A stretch of DNA of 64,000 bases, from the NCBI GenBank assembly GCA_964016875.1, contig OZ024720.1:40701106-40765105 (forward strand). The letters are read 5' to 3'. The translations under genes were made by a program, and so were the position numbers. Positions 30,541 through 43,075 of this stretch are shown here, in pieces. The notes under the pieces were generated by a model, which was not told where the DNA came from, ran no database searches, and saw only the letters and a program-made list of their open reading frames with translations. This DNA is from Fallopia convolvulus. Taxonomy: Eukaryota > Streptophyta > Magnoliopsida > Caryophyllales > Polygonaceae. Positions within the stretch are counted from its first letter, which is position 1. Each line of letters starts with the position of its first letter.

Positions 30541-33500
30541 GTGGCAGTGAGAGGGAACAATACATGGTTCATAGATAGTGGATGCTCGAACCATATGACC
30601 GGAAACAAAGATATCCTCATCTCACTCCACACTCATGCCGAAGGAGGCCACGTCTCATTTGGCAATAAAAACAAGGGAGAAGTCATTGGAAAAGGATAAG
30701 TTTTGCTCAATAGATCAATCAAAGTTAGCAATGTAAATCTGGTAAAGGATCTGGGATACAACCTTCTGAGTGTCTCTCAGATGTGTGATCAAGGGAACAA
30801 CGTTGTCACTTTCGACTCAGAAGAATGCCTCGTCATCAACAAGAAGAACAACAAAGTGATTCCGAGAGGAAGAAGATACAACAATGTGTATGTAGTAGAT
30901 ACAGAATTTGAACCACCAACGAAGTTGTGCCTTGTGAGTTCCTACGATGACACGGAACTCTGGCACCGAAGACTGGGACATGCAGGTGTCAATCAAATCC
31001 TGAAGCTCTATCTACAGGATCTGGTCATTGGTCTTCCACGGATCAATCTCGAAGGAGTCAAAATGTGTGAAGCATGCGTTCAAGGGAAACAGACTAGGAA
31101 CTCCTTCAAACCCAAAAAGGTATTGAGCACAACCAGGCCTTTAGAGCTAATTCACATGGATCTCTGTGGTCCCATGCGAACAGTCGGCTATGGTGGAAAA
31201 AGGTACATGTATGTCTTAATTGATGATTTTTCTAGATTCACCTGGGTTATTTTCTTGAAGGCAAAATCACAAGCTTTTGAAGATTCTGAGCCTTTCATCA
31301 AAAGAACAGAAGTAAGCATGGGGCTAAAGCTGAAAGCCATCAGGTCTGACCATGGAACTGAGTTTCAAAACTCAGAGTTCCTTAACTTCTGTGACAAACA
31401 TGGGATCTCTCACAACTTCTCAGCCCCTCGCACTCCTCAGCAAAACGGAGTAGTCGAGAGAAAGAACACGACCTTGGAAGACATGGCCAGGACCATGATG
31501 CTTGAAAGCGGAGTTCTTGAGTATTTCTGGGCTGAAGCCATCGCCACAGCTACGTACATCCTGAACCGAGCCATGACAAGGCCTATGATCAAGAAGACAT
31601 CCTACGAGCTCATCAAAGGGAGAAAACCAAACATCTCCCACCTAAGGACCTTTGGATGCACATGCTTTGTCCACAACAATGGCAAAGACAACCTTGGAAA
31701 ATTTGATCCTAGAAGCGATGAAGGGATCTTCCTGGGATACTCATCACAAAGCAAGGCTTACAAGGTCTATAACAAGAGGACCAAGAAGATAGAAGAAAGC
31801 ATCCATGTCGTCTTCAACGAGAAATCTGTAAAGATGGGAACAGAGACCCAAGGGAAGGGAACTCTGTTCAAAGTAGTCAGACAAGAAGACGATGATGATG
31901 ACGATGATGAGCCAAGGAAGAGAGATGAAGACTATCCAAGTGCAAGTAACACTCCACAACCAGGGAACAACAAAGGAAATCCAACTTTCACTGATCAAAT
32001 ATCCCTCGAAGTTCCCTCCTCACAAGAACTACAAGACACCTCCAACACTCTTGCTCCCCAAGACAATACCCTGCCAGAATCAAGTGTTCAGGGTGAACAA
32101 AGAGGGATCTTGCCAGAAATTTCTGAAGAAACATTCAATGAAGAAGCTGAAGACAAGTGTTCCCATGAAAAGAAAGTCTCTACTGAAGATGACACAAGTG
32201 CAAGGGAACCCACTCGTACAAGAAACTTTCAACAAAGGAAGGACCACCCCATTGAGAACATCATCTACCCTTATGATAAAGGTGTACAAACTCGTTCCTC
32301 TCTCAATAACTTTTGTGCTTTTAACGCGTTTGTTTCATTGGTGGAACCCAAAAACATCAAAGAAGCCTGGAAGGTCCCAGATTGGATCCAAGCTATGCAA
32401 GAGGAGCTCCACCAATTCGAGAGGAACAAAGTTTGGAAGCTAGTTCCAAGGCCCAAGAACAAGAACATCATTGGAACTCGATGGGTCTTTAGAAACAAGC
32501 TCGATGATACAGGGGCTGTAGAAAGGAACAAGGCTAGACTAGTGGAACAAGGCTACAGGCAAGAGGAAGGAATTGATTACGATGAGACCTTCGCACCGGT
32601 TGCCAGGATCGAGGCCATCAGACTCCTAATTGCCTATGTTGCTTACAAGGGATTCAAGCTCTATCAAATGGATGTGAAAACAGCCTTCCTCAACGGACAT
32701 CTCAAGGAAGAAGTATATGTGGCCCAACCCCCAGGATTCGAAGATGAGAAGCTACCCAACCATGTCTACTTCCTGGAGAGGGCCCTCTACGGACTCAAAC
32801 AAGCTCCCCGAGCTTGGTATGACAGGTTTCCTCAATTCCTCTTGTCCCATGGATACCTTCGAGGTTCCATAGACAAGACTTTGTTTCTAAAAAAAGAGTC
32901 TAAAGACATTTTGATTGTGCAAGTATACGTTGATGACATTGTTTTTGGAGCAACTAACGAAACTCTTGTAGGGAAATTTAAGGACCTCATGAGCAGTGAG
33001 TTTGAGATGAGTCTCATTGGGGAACTCACGTTCTTCTTGGGACTTCAAATATCTCAAACTGAGGAGGGAACAAAGATTCATCAACATAAATACATCAAGG
33101 AAATGCTCGTAAAGTATGGGATGGAACACTCCAAGCCTATTGACACTCCCATCTCACCAAATTCAAGGCTAAATGCGGATGAAACAGGTATAAGTGTGGA
33201 CCAAAGAAACTATGGAGGTATGATTGGGTCCCTTCTCTACTTAACAGCTAGTAGACCTGATATTATGTTCTCTATATGTCTTTGTGCTCGTTTTCAAGCT
33301 AACCCTATGGAATCACACTTGAAAGAGGTAAAGAGGATTTTCAGGTACCTCAAAGGGAATGATAACTTGTGCCTTTGGTATCCAAGGAACAGTTCCCTTG
33401 AGCTCATTGCATACACAGATGCTGATTTTGCAGGGCACCTGGTTGATAGAGAGAGCACATCAGGAATGGCCCAGTTCCTAGGGTCATGCTTAGTTTCATG

Positions 33501-33870
33501 GGGATCTAAAAAGCAGAACTCAGTGGCACTCTCCACAGTTGAAGCAGAATATGTGGCTGCCGCATCTTGTTGTTCACAAGTTCTATGGCTTAAGTCTCAA
33601 CTCCAGGATTACGGTATGTCTTTTGGCCTAGTTCCCATACTCTGTGATAATACTAGTTCCATAAACATTTCCAAAAATCATGTGCATCATTCTAGAACCA
33701 AGCATATAGATATAAGGCATCACTTTCTACGTGACAATGTTGAAAGTGGGAACATCTTGATGGAACACTGTAGAACTGAAGAGCAAATTGCGGACATTCT
33801 CACCAAAGCTTTAGACAGAGGTCCCTACCAGCGTATTCGAATGCTTCTAGGGATGATTACTCTAAACTAA
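30541..33870 (+). pseudogene. pol: Pol of B, one nonsense codon
   Basis: Begins GTG after TAG exactly as in A. A single TAA at 30697-30699 (Glu in A) follows the protease motif. From 30703 the frame is open to the end with integrase (HMDLCGP, SDHGTEFQ, NGVVERKN), RT (YVDDIVFG) and RNase H (DADFAGH; STVEAEYVAA). The long open remainder suggests fairly recent inactivation. Confidence 0.9.
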
Positions 33871-34626
33871 ACAAGTCCCTGTTTGTCTCTCCCTTAATGC
33901 CTGACTAGTTTTTCTAAGAATGCATGATAGGGAACTTGGATTTATTGCTTTTACTTTGTCATGATTACTAGTCTAAAGATAAATGTGTACAAGGGAACTT
34001 TATTTCTTTTCGCCTCACATGATCAATCACAATTCCCTTTATCCCTCTTTACAAGCCACTATGACGGTTGATCATATAACCTACCCTAAGCCAGGGACCA
34101 GACAAACGCTTCTCATGAGCCAAAATGTTTACTCCTTTATCGAGTCGTAAATTGTCTGGTTCCTTTGAGTTCCCTATCCCTACAAAAGGATGAGTGTGAA
34201 GTTTCCTTAACCTCTTCACTCTCCTTGACCTTGATACGATCATGGGAACTGGTACACACAAGCAACGGAACGCTGACTCCTCTGAGAAGATGAACCGTCA
34301 CTTGGGAAGCGGGATTTTGTGTCAGAAACTCTGAAGCGTTAAGGGCCAAGTATTCAAATTTTGAAAGGGCTTCCCTAGAGATCGGGACGCGTGTCAAGAG
34401 GCGTTCTACGGAAGTTGAAACGATGCCCCACGTTCATTGGGCAACGGTTATCGAGGATTTCCCACTTCCCTTTCTACCCTTTGCCCCTTCTCTCCTTAAA
34501 ACCCTAGTTTGCCATTTTTGGGCTCTTATTCCATCTTCAACCTCTGTCATTCATCTTCTCCACATCCCTTTCACTCTCTTTTTCAAGAAACCTCCAAACT
34601 TCCTCTCTTCCCAAAATTCCCCTCAC
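33871..34626 (+). other. Non-coding region between pol and third ORF of B
   Basis: Homologous to 22099-22846 of A; no ORF supported. Confidence 0.5.
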
Positions 34627-36720
34627 ATGGCCTCCACACACACCTGGGCTCAAGTTAAAGCTTGGGTGCTTGCAAATCCAAGAGTCTTCTTCATCACCCA
34701 ACTAAACTAAATTGAGAGGGAAACCGATCCTGTCATGCGAGACGTTCTCATGGCAGGGCTCTACAACTCAGTCAACCCTCTCTTACCTCCTCCTACTCCG
34801 GCAGAGCAAACTCTTGCCATGACTTCTTCTTCCGCCACCTCCTCTGAATCTCTTCCTCCTCTAACTACCAACATCTCCTCCGACACTGTCATTCTTGACA
34901 GTTTCGGAGATGTTCGTCCTTCTCAAAACGAGAAGCCTAGAAAATCCAAAAAACGCCATTCTTCCAAAGAACCCTTCAAATCCAAACATTCCAAAAAATC
35001 CAAACATTCCAAAGACCCCTCACAATCCAAAAAGCGCAAACACTCTGAGGTCTCCGAATACTCGGAGCCCAAGAAGAAGTCCCATTTCAAATTCGTTGAT
35101 TACTTGAACTGCTCCAAGGACAATTTCTGTATGGCCAAACCACCCTTCATCTTCCATTCGGACTCTGGGACCTCCCAATCCCATAGCCAACTCACTTCCT
35201 CTTCCCTCTCTCTTCCTATAATTGGGGAACCTCCCAAACCGCTTCCCCCAAAACAAAAGACTACTCCACCACCTCCCTCTGTTCCCACAACGAAGGGAAC
35301 TCCATCTCCACCCCACAAAACTCCTTCCCCTCCTTCATCACCCAAAAACACTTCTATCCCTCAAACCCCTGCCTCTGGGACCCCTACTCCCAAGGCACCC
35401 GTATCTACTCCTCTTGCCCCTCCTACACAACTTTCCACTCCTCTCTCCTCTCCTATCCCCTCTTCCACCACATCCCCAACTACCACAAAACTTCCCTCTC
35501 CCTCTCCCTCCAAAACTGCCGTCGTCCTCACTTCGGACGACGATGACCTTCCTCTCTCCGTTGTCATCGGCAAAATGACCAAGGATCCTCCTCCTCCCAT
35601 CATGGGAACTGTAGAGGAGGAGGCCCAGCTCAAGGCTGTAGAGGATGAGCTCAACAAGGTCCCAACTGAGGCAACAACTGAAAAAGGGACCAAGTCCCCA
35701 GAAAAGGTGGCTCCTGAAGAGCCCGTGGAACAAAGGAACCCAGCACCAGCTGTTGGTGCTGGGACGAGTTTAGGTCATCCTGAAGATGATGAGGAAGGCT
35801 CAAGCTCAAGCTCCTCCGAGGATGAAGGGACCTCCAGTGATGAGGTCGAAGAACAAGAAGAGGCTCCAGCTGCTAAGGAGCGCACCAAGATCCCAACACC
35901 TGGACACCAAATGGTTGTGTCCGATGGGTTCCGTGCCACAAGGGAACCCATGCTGTTGATCGAAGCGGCTGGACCCCCTCAGCAGAAAGCACCTACAACG
36001 GTTTCTAGGGGGAACACTTCAAAGAGCACCACCAGAAAAGGGAGGGGATCTTCATCGAAGAAGTTCCCTGTGGACGAACGCCGAAAACTCCTCCCCCCAC
36101 TTATAATTTCTGAGGAGATGCTCTACGAGAATGGACTAGGGGAACTGTGGGACCTGATCAAGGCCCAAGGCTGGGAACACCTCTGCAAAGAACCCGTGAG
36201 TGTAGATCCCTCACAAGTGCGTCGGTTCTACAACAACTTCGTAGTCCACAACGACGACACTCAGGGAACTCTCTCCCTCGAAGGCGACGAGTTTATATTC
36301 ACAACGTCTACCATCTGCCTTCAGTTTCAAGTCCCTGTTCACGGACTCAACACGTTGCCCAACAAGCTTTGGGGAGAGTTCAACAGCGCAGAGGTGTACA
36401 ACACCATATATGAGGGCCGAGTCCCCACTCAAGGGACCTCGACCCATCATCTGTCCCTAATCGCCAAGCTGGCTCACCAGTTCATCATTAATATGGTGAT
36501 CCCTCGCCAAGAGAAGCGTCTAGTCATCAACATCCCCAACGCTATACTCCTCTACCACTTCCTCCTCAAGAAGCCCATCAACCTTCCAAGAATTATTCTC
36601 GGGCATATGGAGAAGTGTATGGCGTCCAAGTCCCATTCTCTTCCCTACTCTGGGCTCATCAATAAGCTTCTACTCAAGGAGGGTCGCTACGACGTCTCCA
36701 AAGAAGAAGTGACAGTTTGA
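34627..36720 (+). pseudogene. Third ORF of B, one stop and truncated C-terminus
   Basis: ATG 34627 (MASTHTWAQVKAWV). A TAA at 34708-34710 interrupts the frame, which then stays open to 36720. It has the same basic, Pro-rich, acidic and folded regions as A. It stops within KEEVTV, where the ORF is joined directly to the middle of the 3' LTR, so the C-terminal coiled coil is gone. Confidence 0.85.
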
Positions 36721-37386
36721 GGATCAGACTGTCACGAATGATCCAACGGTCAGATTGATTCAAGAAGTTGACCTAGTTCAAATCAAAGTCACATGTGAAG
36801 AAAGTACAACTTGGGCATCAAGCAAAGGGCATTTTGGACGCAGATGAAAGACGCGATTGCCCAAGCATACCCGGTCTATAAAGCCAAATGAATAGTACTC
36901 GGATTGAGTACTTCTCCCAGAACTCACAAATACCCATACCAGAGAAAAGAGAAAGAAGAAGAAGAGAAGTCCCCGACGGCGAGTGTCTGATCTCGACGAC
37001 GGTGAAGCCGAAGTTCCCAGGAGCAAGGGAACTGAGAAGTCGGTGTAAGGTTTGAGTTACTTGTGTTTTGTTTTTGTTAGCTTAGGAAATCAGTTGAGAG
37101 GAGTCATTAGTGTTGCTATAGTTAGGTAGAACTCGTAGGAACAAAGAAGTTTGAGCCCGGCTATTGTAACTAAGGAACAAAGCAATTAATATAAGTAAGT
37201 CATTCAAAATCCTCCAAGCGGAGGTAGAGGTTTACCCATACAACTAGTTGGTTGTAGTGGGGTTTCTCTATAAGGGAACTGCGTTCTTTACAGCTTTTAA
37301 TACTTGCGTTTACTTTACTTCCGCTGCCTTGGGAACAGCTTAACAACCAGTTCCCAAGCTCTTTACTAACGATTTATGATCCAACA
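36712..37386 (+). repeat. Truncated 3' LTR of B
   Basis: Corresponds to the 5' LTR from about 27876 on and ends GATCCAACA. The junction lies at the LTR hairpin (36709-36735). Confidence 0.88.
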
Positions 37387-37391
37387 GATGG
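37387..37391 (+). repeat. Target duplication of B, right (GATGG)
   Basis: Matches 27485-27489. Confidence 0.9.
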
Positions 37392-37507
37392 TACCCTCCA
37401 AAGTTTTATTAACGATAAAAAGGTATAAGCAATAATCAAACAGGAGATAGAATGACCTATATATATCATCATCAAAGAGAAATAAATAAATCCCCGCGTT
37501 CAGGCAT
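37392..37507. other. Short flank between B and C
   Basis: 116 bp of AT-rich sequence; it continues after C at 50482. Nothing recognised. Confidence 0.4.
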
Positions 37508-37512
37508 GCAAT
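37508..37512 (+). repeat. Target duplication of C, left (GCAAT)
   Basis: Matches 50477-50481. Confidence 0.88.
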
Positions 37513-38633
37513 TGTTGAGGGGTTTTTACTTGGCAACAAATAAATTTATAGTCAAAACCCCGCTGTGTATAGAAGAGTCAGGTTCGTCCACAGAAAGTGA
37601 AGTCTACGATTAGTCACCAATCTAAAACACAAAGAAATAGCAAACAGAAGCAAAACAAACACACTGAAAGGGATCGGTACCGACCTTTTCAAGGTCGGTT
37701 ACAAGGTAAACAGCTAGACGAAAAACTAAGTAAAACAAGACAGGCAGGCTCGGTACCGAGGTATTGCAGGTTGGTAACGAGGCTACTAGGGTTTTGAGTT
37801 TTTTCACAAGCGAGAGAAAAATCTACGATTAAGGGTCTACCACAACATAGTCATGCAATCTAAACAATATGAATCATAAAAATCATACTTTTAAACACAA
37901 GTAATCAACTTTCGTTGAACAAACAAGCAAATCAATCAACTTTCATAAATCTATTTAATTTTTCTACTTATCTTGAAAACTTCTCAACTTTCGTTTCAAA
38001 GTTTATCTCTATTCAAGTTCACAACTTTATCTTTCGATCAAGTCATAAACATGAATTACTTCAACTTTCGTCAAAGCATATGCACAAACAAGTAGAAGAA
38101 TAGATAAATGACAATCAATTTATTCAATCATATCATCTTTCATGCACAACTATGTTGGGTTTTAACCCCAACCCTAAAATAAGAGAACTACTCACTCGTG
38201 GTTGAGAAAAAACAAACACAACAATTGAAAGAAAACATAACTTGAATTAAACTAAAATCTTACTTGAATTCAAAACATAAACTTGTCTTCAACACCAACT
38301 TCGAACACAAGAAATCTCCAACAATTCTTAAAATCGTCCGTCCAAAATTTAAACTAGGGAGAGAGAGAGAGAGAGAGCTTCCTAAAACTTGTCTAAACAA
38401 GGGTATTTATACTAAAACATCTAAACATAAAAGATCTCGGAATATCTTCATTAAATGCACATAGTCGGTCATGTCCTACCGACATGAGGACCTCGGTACC
38501 GACCCCGTCAGGGTCGGAGGACTCTGGATACCGACCCATGGAAGGTCGATAACGAGCTTGGCTTGAACTTGATTTCTTGCTTATTCTTCACTCTTCCTTG
38601 GACTTCTTACAAAGCTAAATAAAATGAACATGA
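37513..38633 (-). repeat. 3' LTR of C
   Basis: The plus strand starts TGTTGAGGGG and ends GAACATGA (the terminal CA has decayed). 1121 bp. It carries a TATAAATA box (minus, 38404-38411), a (GA)n tract of about 19 nt (38359-38377), five CAACTTTCGTT-like motifs (37906-38072) and palindrome pairs at 37674/37695, 37750/37771, 38493/38514 and 38525/38546. Confidence 0.82.
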
Positions 38634-38648
38634 AAATACCCCATACTT
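38634..38648 (-). other. Polypurine tract of C
   Basis: AAGTATGGGGTATTT on the minus strand next to the 3' LTR; the same sequence is at 56654-56668 in D2. Confidence 0.7.
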
Positions 38649-39015
38649 AAGCTTGCTTGTCCTCAAGCAATCACAAGACAAAAATCAAAACCATCTACAT
38701 ATCCATCAAGTAATAGCCCTTATCAAAAAACAATTTCAGCACAAGTGAAATTAGACAAGTGACTTTAAACGTCTTCACACATATAGAAGCAACTAATAAG
38801 CACAAAAATCCAACCTCACAAGGGATAAAGTGTTTCACTTAACTCTCATGTGCTTAGGCTTTTAGTAACAACTCTCAACTCAATCCTATATGCAAAAACT
38901 CATACATATTGTCACTTATATTACCAATCTCTCTACCAAAGATGTCAAAACAAGCGAAATTATCAAGAGAACTTAGGCTCAATGAAAAACTTCATAGAAG
39001 CTTCCATTCGGCCAG

Positions 39016-39023
39016 GTTGTAAT
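39016..39023 (+). repeat. 8-bp target duplication of MITE, left (GTTGTAAT)
   Basis: Matches 39199-39206. D2 has the unduplicated site at about 57060. Confidence 0.8.
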
Positions 39024-39198
39024 CACTGTTCTAAAAATCCCTTCTAGGCCCCGTCTAGGCGCTGGAAGGTCCAAGCCCGCCTAGCCATCCAGCCCGCCTA
39101 AACACCCGTCTAGGACCGCCTAGGCTACCGCTCAGGCCGTCTAGGCGCTAAGCGGTCCCTTTTTGCCCAACATCCGCCTAGTGTTTTTTAGAACGTTG
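39024..39198. mobile_element. hAT-type MITE in the C 3' UTR
   Basis: 175 bp between 8-bp duplications, absent from the homologous place in D2. The termini CACTGTTCTAAAAA and (reverse) CAACGTTCTAAAAA are inverted repeats. The inside is packed with CTAGGCG/CGCCTAG motifs, a MITE type common in plants. Confidence 0.8.
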
Positions 39199-39206
39199 GT
39201 TGTAAT

Positions 39207-40466
39207 GGGGCTTGGTAATAACAATAAGGCGTGGAAATATTTTGGTTATGTGGTGTTAAAAATCCGGGAATCAAGACTCCTAAACTCTCCAACACAACTC
39301 ACCAAAACTCATCAAAAACAATATACCAAACTCACTCAACATTAAGCACACTCATCTCTTTTTCATTAACCCAAATCATCCCATCTAAGTCTCATGAAAC
39401 ATATAAAGGAATTCTTGGATTTTCTTCTTTACTTTTCTTGCACTTATTCACAAAACTCCTCTCTTTCTTTCTGAATTTTCTGATTTTTTTCTGGGAGAGG
39501 GTCGGTAACGATGTCTGCATCTTCTTTCTTTTGCTTCTTCTTTCTTTCTACTAACTTGTGCATTATTTTGCAAGCCAAAAATCCTTGTTAGAACTTGAAA
39601 TCATCAATTAGACTCCTGTAACACCCATCCCACTTTTTGAACCATTACTTATTACACTCAACAAAACAAATCCCAACTCAAGTAAGTCCTAATACCCGGA
39701 TAGGGTCAAGCTTTCATTGGCTAGGAATTTTTTTTATGGAGCTTTAAAAAAAATAGGCTTAAAGGTTCAAAATTTGGATACAAAAAGGCTAATGAAAATA
39801 AGTTCTCTATCATCTAATTCCACAAGTAATGAACTAATATCTCATATAGGCTTCAAGAAATAAATAACCATATCAATATCACGAGATAATATGCAAATAG
39901 GAGAGTAAAATCACAAAAAAAGGAATGAGGGATTCTTGATGTTCTTCTTATAAGGCCAAAAACAACTCATAAGGTAGAAATTTTTGTTGGAATGCAACTA
40001 ACTCATACCTAAAAGTCATATGTGCTAAATTTTATCACAAGCTAAAAATTCACAGAAAAAAATTTCATGGAAGATTTAGGCTAAACAGTCAAAAACATGT
40101 CAAAGGAATTACATGATCATGCAAGGAATTACTATGAAAGAATTCTTAAGACAAGTGTATCATCCGACCTAAAATCTTTTTGTGATTTTTTTCATTTTTC
40201 AATTTTTTTTCATTTTTTTATAAGGAAAGCAAGAAAGTAACTAAAACAACTTAAACCGACAAAAGACATCAAAGCAAGACATGAAAAACACACAAACAGA
40301 ACAACAGTTTTCTTTTCCTCCCCTACCCTATACTTGAACCTAACAGTGTCCCCACTATAAGAAACATAGCAAAGTAAAGAAAAGAAGAGGGAAAAGAAAA
40401 TGAACTCACAAGACAAATTTGAAGCAGCTTGAAAACATCCTTGGACATCTTGGAAGAGAAGGAGAA
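39207..40466 (-). other. 3' untranslated region of C
   Basis: No supported ORF; aligns with 57060-58376 of D2. Confidence 0.55.
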
Positions 40467-41810
40467 TCAACGATACTCGAGCGGAGGGAAGTGGTGCTTC
40501 ATGTTATGAATGAACTCAGCGGTAGTTTGCCAGTGCCCATTGCTCGTCACCCAACGATCCTTAGACGTTCTCCAACGAGACTCAGGCACCTGATACTGCT
40601 GCTCATCAATCTGCGTTTGAGCCTCATAGGATTCTTGAAACCAGGTCATCATCTCATACATCTCGTACTGACCCATGTGCACCATCCTGAACCATGTCAT
40701 TCACCCAGGGGGGTGCAGAGCTAGAGTTGGAGCCATCGTTGGGGTGGTGGACATTGTAGCCTGGGTATTGCTTAGTAGAAGCCCCATAACCAAACCCATA
40801 CTGTGCTGTGTATGATGGAACTGGGGGTTGGTAACGGGGTCGTAAAGCACGATATCGAGCTCTTGTGACTCATTAACGTGGCCTCCAGCACACGCCACCC
40901 CCTTGGTACCGAACCCATATGGTTTATCACCGAGCTCTTGTGCAGCTTGATCTTGGACCTCCTCATTCCTTTGAAATCGCGATGCCTTCCTCCTTAATGA
41001 CAGCTCAGCCTCGGGACCTGGAGAGAGAGAGGGAAGGGCCTAGAACTCCACGTCATGTACCAGTTGGGAAGGTACAAGAGCTCTATCTTTTCAGCGGTCA
41101 CTTCCAATTTTTGCTCATCGACCGTCATCTCGAGTACCCTGATGAAGACTTCCTCATACCTTGCCCCGACAGACTCTACATGCTTGAGCCATTCATACCC
41201 CAAATTCATAGATGGGGGATGCTTGAACAACATGGTGTGAAGGCACCCTTCTTGGCCCAAATTGTACATCTTAAAATCTGCAAGATGATACGGAAGATAG
41301 GGTCAACTATATCCTTGACTGGAAGTGCACAAATAGCGCTAATAGCTTTCCCTGTGATATATCCCCAAGTCTCCTCCACCTTGAAATCATCAAGAGCTTT
41401 GTAACCATGATATGGGATGCGGAAACCAAGGAGACGGTTGAATTCTGATAAGGTGAGAGAGTAGGGGTCGTTCCCAAGCCGGAATGTGATTCTTCCCGGT
41501 GCCTCTAGGTTTTCAAGCCTTAGCCTGAGAGTGGCTATAAACTTCACCATGAGGACGGGGTAATGTGGCTTGTCGGCGGTGAGAAGGTGGGAAGCGCCAA
41601 TATGGGTAAAAGCTTGCCTAGCGTCCCGATAGAGGCCAAGTTGTTGAGCATGAGGCTTGAAAAACCATCTTGTCTTGTGAGGTTTTCCCATCACAATATT
41701 GAACATGTTCTCATCCATATAATCCTTTAGCACAACCTCAACCATTGGTGGAGATTGGGCTTCCTGGCCCTCTTATTTGATTTCTTGTTGGCTCTGCTTG
41801 AACTGGCCAT
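40467..41810 (-). pseudogene. Accessory ORF of C, frameshifted
   Basis: Start ATG at 41810 (MASSSRANKKSNK), like D. A frameshift follows, then an open stretch (41745-41206) with the plant transposon domain (GRITFRLGNDPYSLTLSEFN, WGYITGKAISA, IVDPIFRIILQILR). Further pieces run to a conserved C-terminus (HHFPPLEYR; D2 ends HYFPPPNR). The matched ends show that this is the same gene as the D accessory ORF. Role unknown. Confidence 0.75.
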
Positions 41811-43017
41811 TTAATCCTGTATATTAAAAAATTTACAAGATAATTCTCCACATAAAACAAAATAACCGAATGACCACATAATTTGATGCCGCATAAGTAG
41901 AAGAACAAAGCTATTATGCGTAATCAATCAAAAGTTAATCAATCAAGCATGAACGAGCCAAGTTACATCCTAGAAATTCATACAGCAGTAAGACAAAAAA
42001 GCAAAAATCAAGTGTTCTGCAGGGTCTGTTTTGATTTTTCCAGGGAAAAACGGGTCGGTACCGACCCTATGGGGGTCGGTATCGAGCCAACAACAACCCC
42101 AAAATTTAGTTTGAGTTGAGGTTTTCAAATTCGAACCATCAAACATCCAACAATTGCATTATTTTAACAAGTTTCCAACATCAATACAAGGGAAATCAAG
42201 CACCACAAACCCTAACTTAACCAAAAAGCATCTCAAAATATGCCAAAGTAGACAAGACATGGTGTAGATCTAGAAAACTCAAGATCAAGCAAAGTCATGC
42301 TTCATAAATTGAAATTTATTCAGTCTTAAACATGGAGAAGCATTATTCCTCAATATACAACACCAATTGAGGGCAAAGAGACAAGAACTTTAATCACCAA
42401 AAATTTCAACCTAGATCTAGATCTAGATATGTAAATCAATCAAAATTTACCATATAAGCTCAAGAAATTCAAAATAAAGAATTAAGGTTGAGAAAACATA
42501 CCGGATCCGAGATGTAGAAAGAAAATAAGAGAAATTGGGCTTGGTAACGAGGGTGTTTGGTTCGGTAAAGAACAAGGAAATTTTGCTCGGTACCGTGGTA
42601 TGGCTCGGTTTTGTAGGTGCACAGGTGCGTGCAGGAAAGGGGCGATTCAGCAGCGACGGTGGTTCCGATGGTGCGTTAGTGATGCTCCAGTGATGGAAAG
42701 AAGGTGCGCCGACGTGAGTGAGGGTGAGGTCTTGGGAGCTTTGGTCGAAAGTAGGAGAAGTGTGTGGTGGAAGAGGGATTAAAGTGAAAGAAAGGTGTTA
42801 AGAGAACGTACCTGGGTCGGATTCGGATTTTTCGGCTTTTGCTGAAGGGGTCGGTATCGACGCACTTGCAATTTTCACCGAATCTTCGTTTTTGCTTAAT
42901 CTTGGCCCTTTTTCATGTATCACTTATTCAAGCAATCTATTCCAAAAATATAAAACCTAATCTAGAAACAAGTCAAAAGAAAGCTAACAAAAAGAACTAA
43001 GAAAAACAAACTAAAAC
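41811..43017 (-). other. Spacer between integrase and accessory ORF of C
   Basis: About 1.2 kb, no ORF; equivalent to the D spacers. Holds TCGGTACCGA-type pairs at 42055/42076, 42541/42562 and 42851/42872. Confidence 0.55.
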
Positions 43018-43062
43018 CGGGTTGCCTCCCGTAAGCACTATTTTTAACGTCGTTAGCCCGAT
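43018..43062 (-). promoter_or_regulatory. Conserved double-hairpin element in C
   Basis: CGGG-TTGCCT-CCCG (43018-43031) and GTCG-TTAGCC-CGAT (43049-43062); same order and spacing as in D1 and D2. Confidence 0.5.
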
Positions 43063-43075
43063 GAGCTTAGCTTGG

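Larger units (their letters stand above)
27490..37386 (+). mobile_element. Element B: older, disabled SIRE-type copia element
   Basis: Same family as A. Perfect target duplication GATGG. The 5' LTR is complete (1061 bp). The 3' part has lost the end of the third ORF, the polypurine tract and the first third of the 3' LTR. About 25 differences over the 679 shared LTR bases make it roughly ten times older than A. Nonsense codons lie in gag, pol and the third ORF. Confidence 0.92.
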
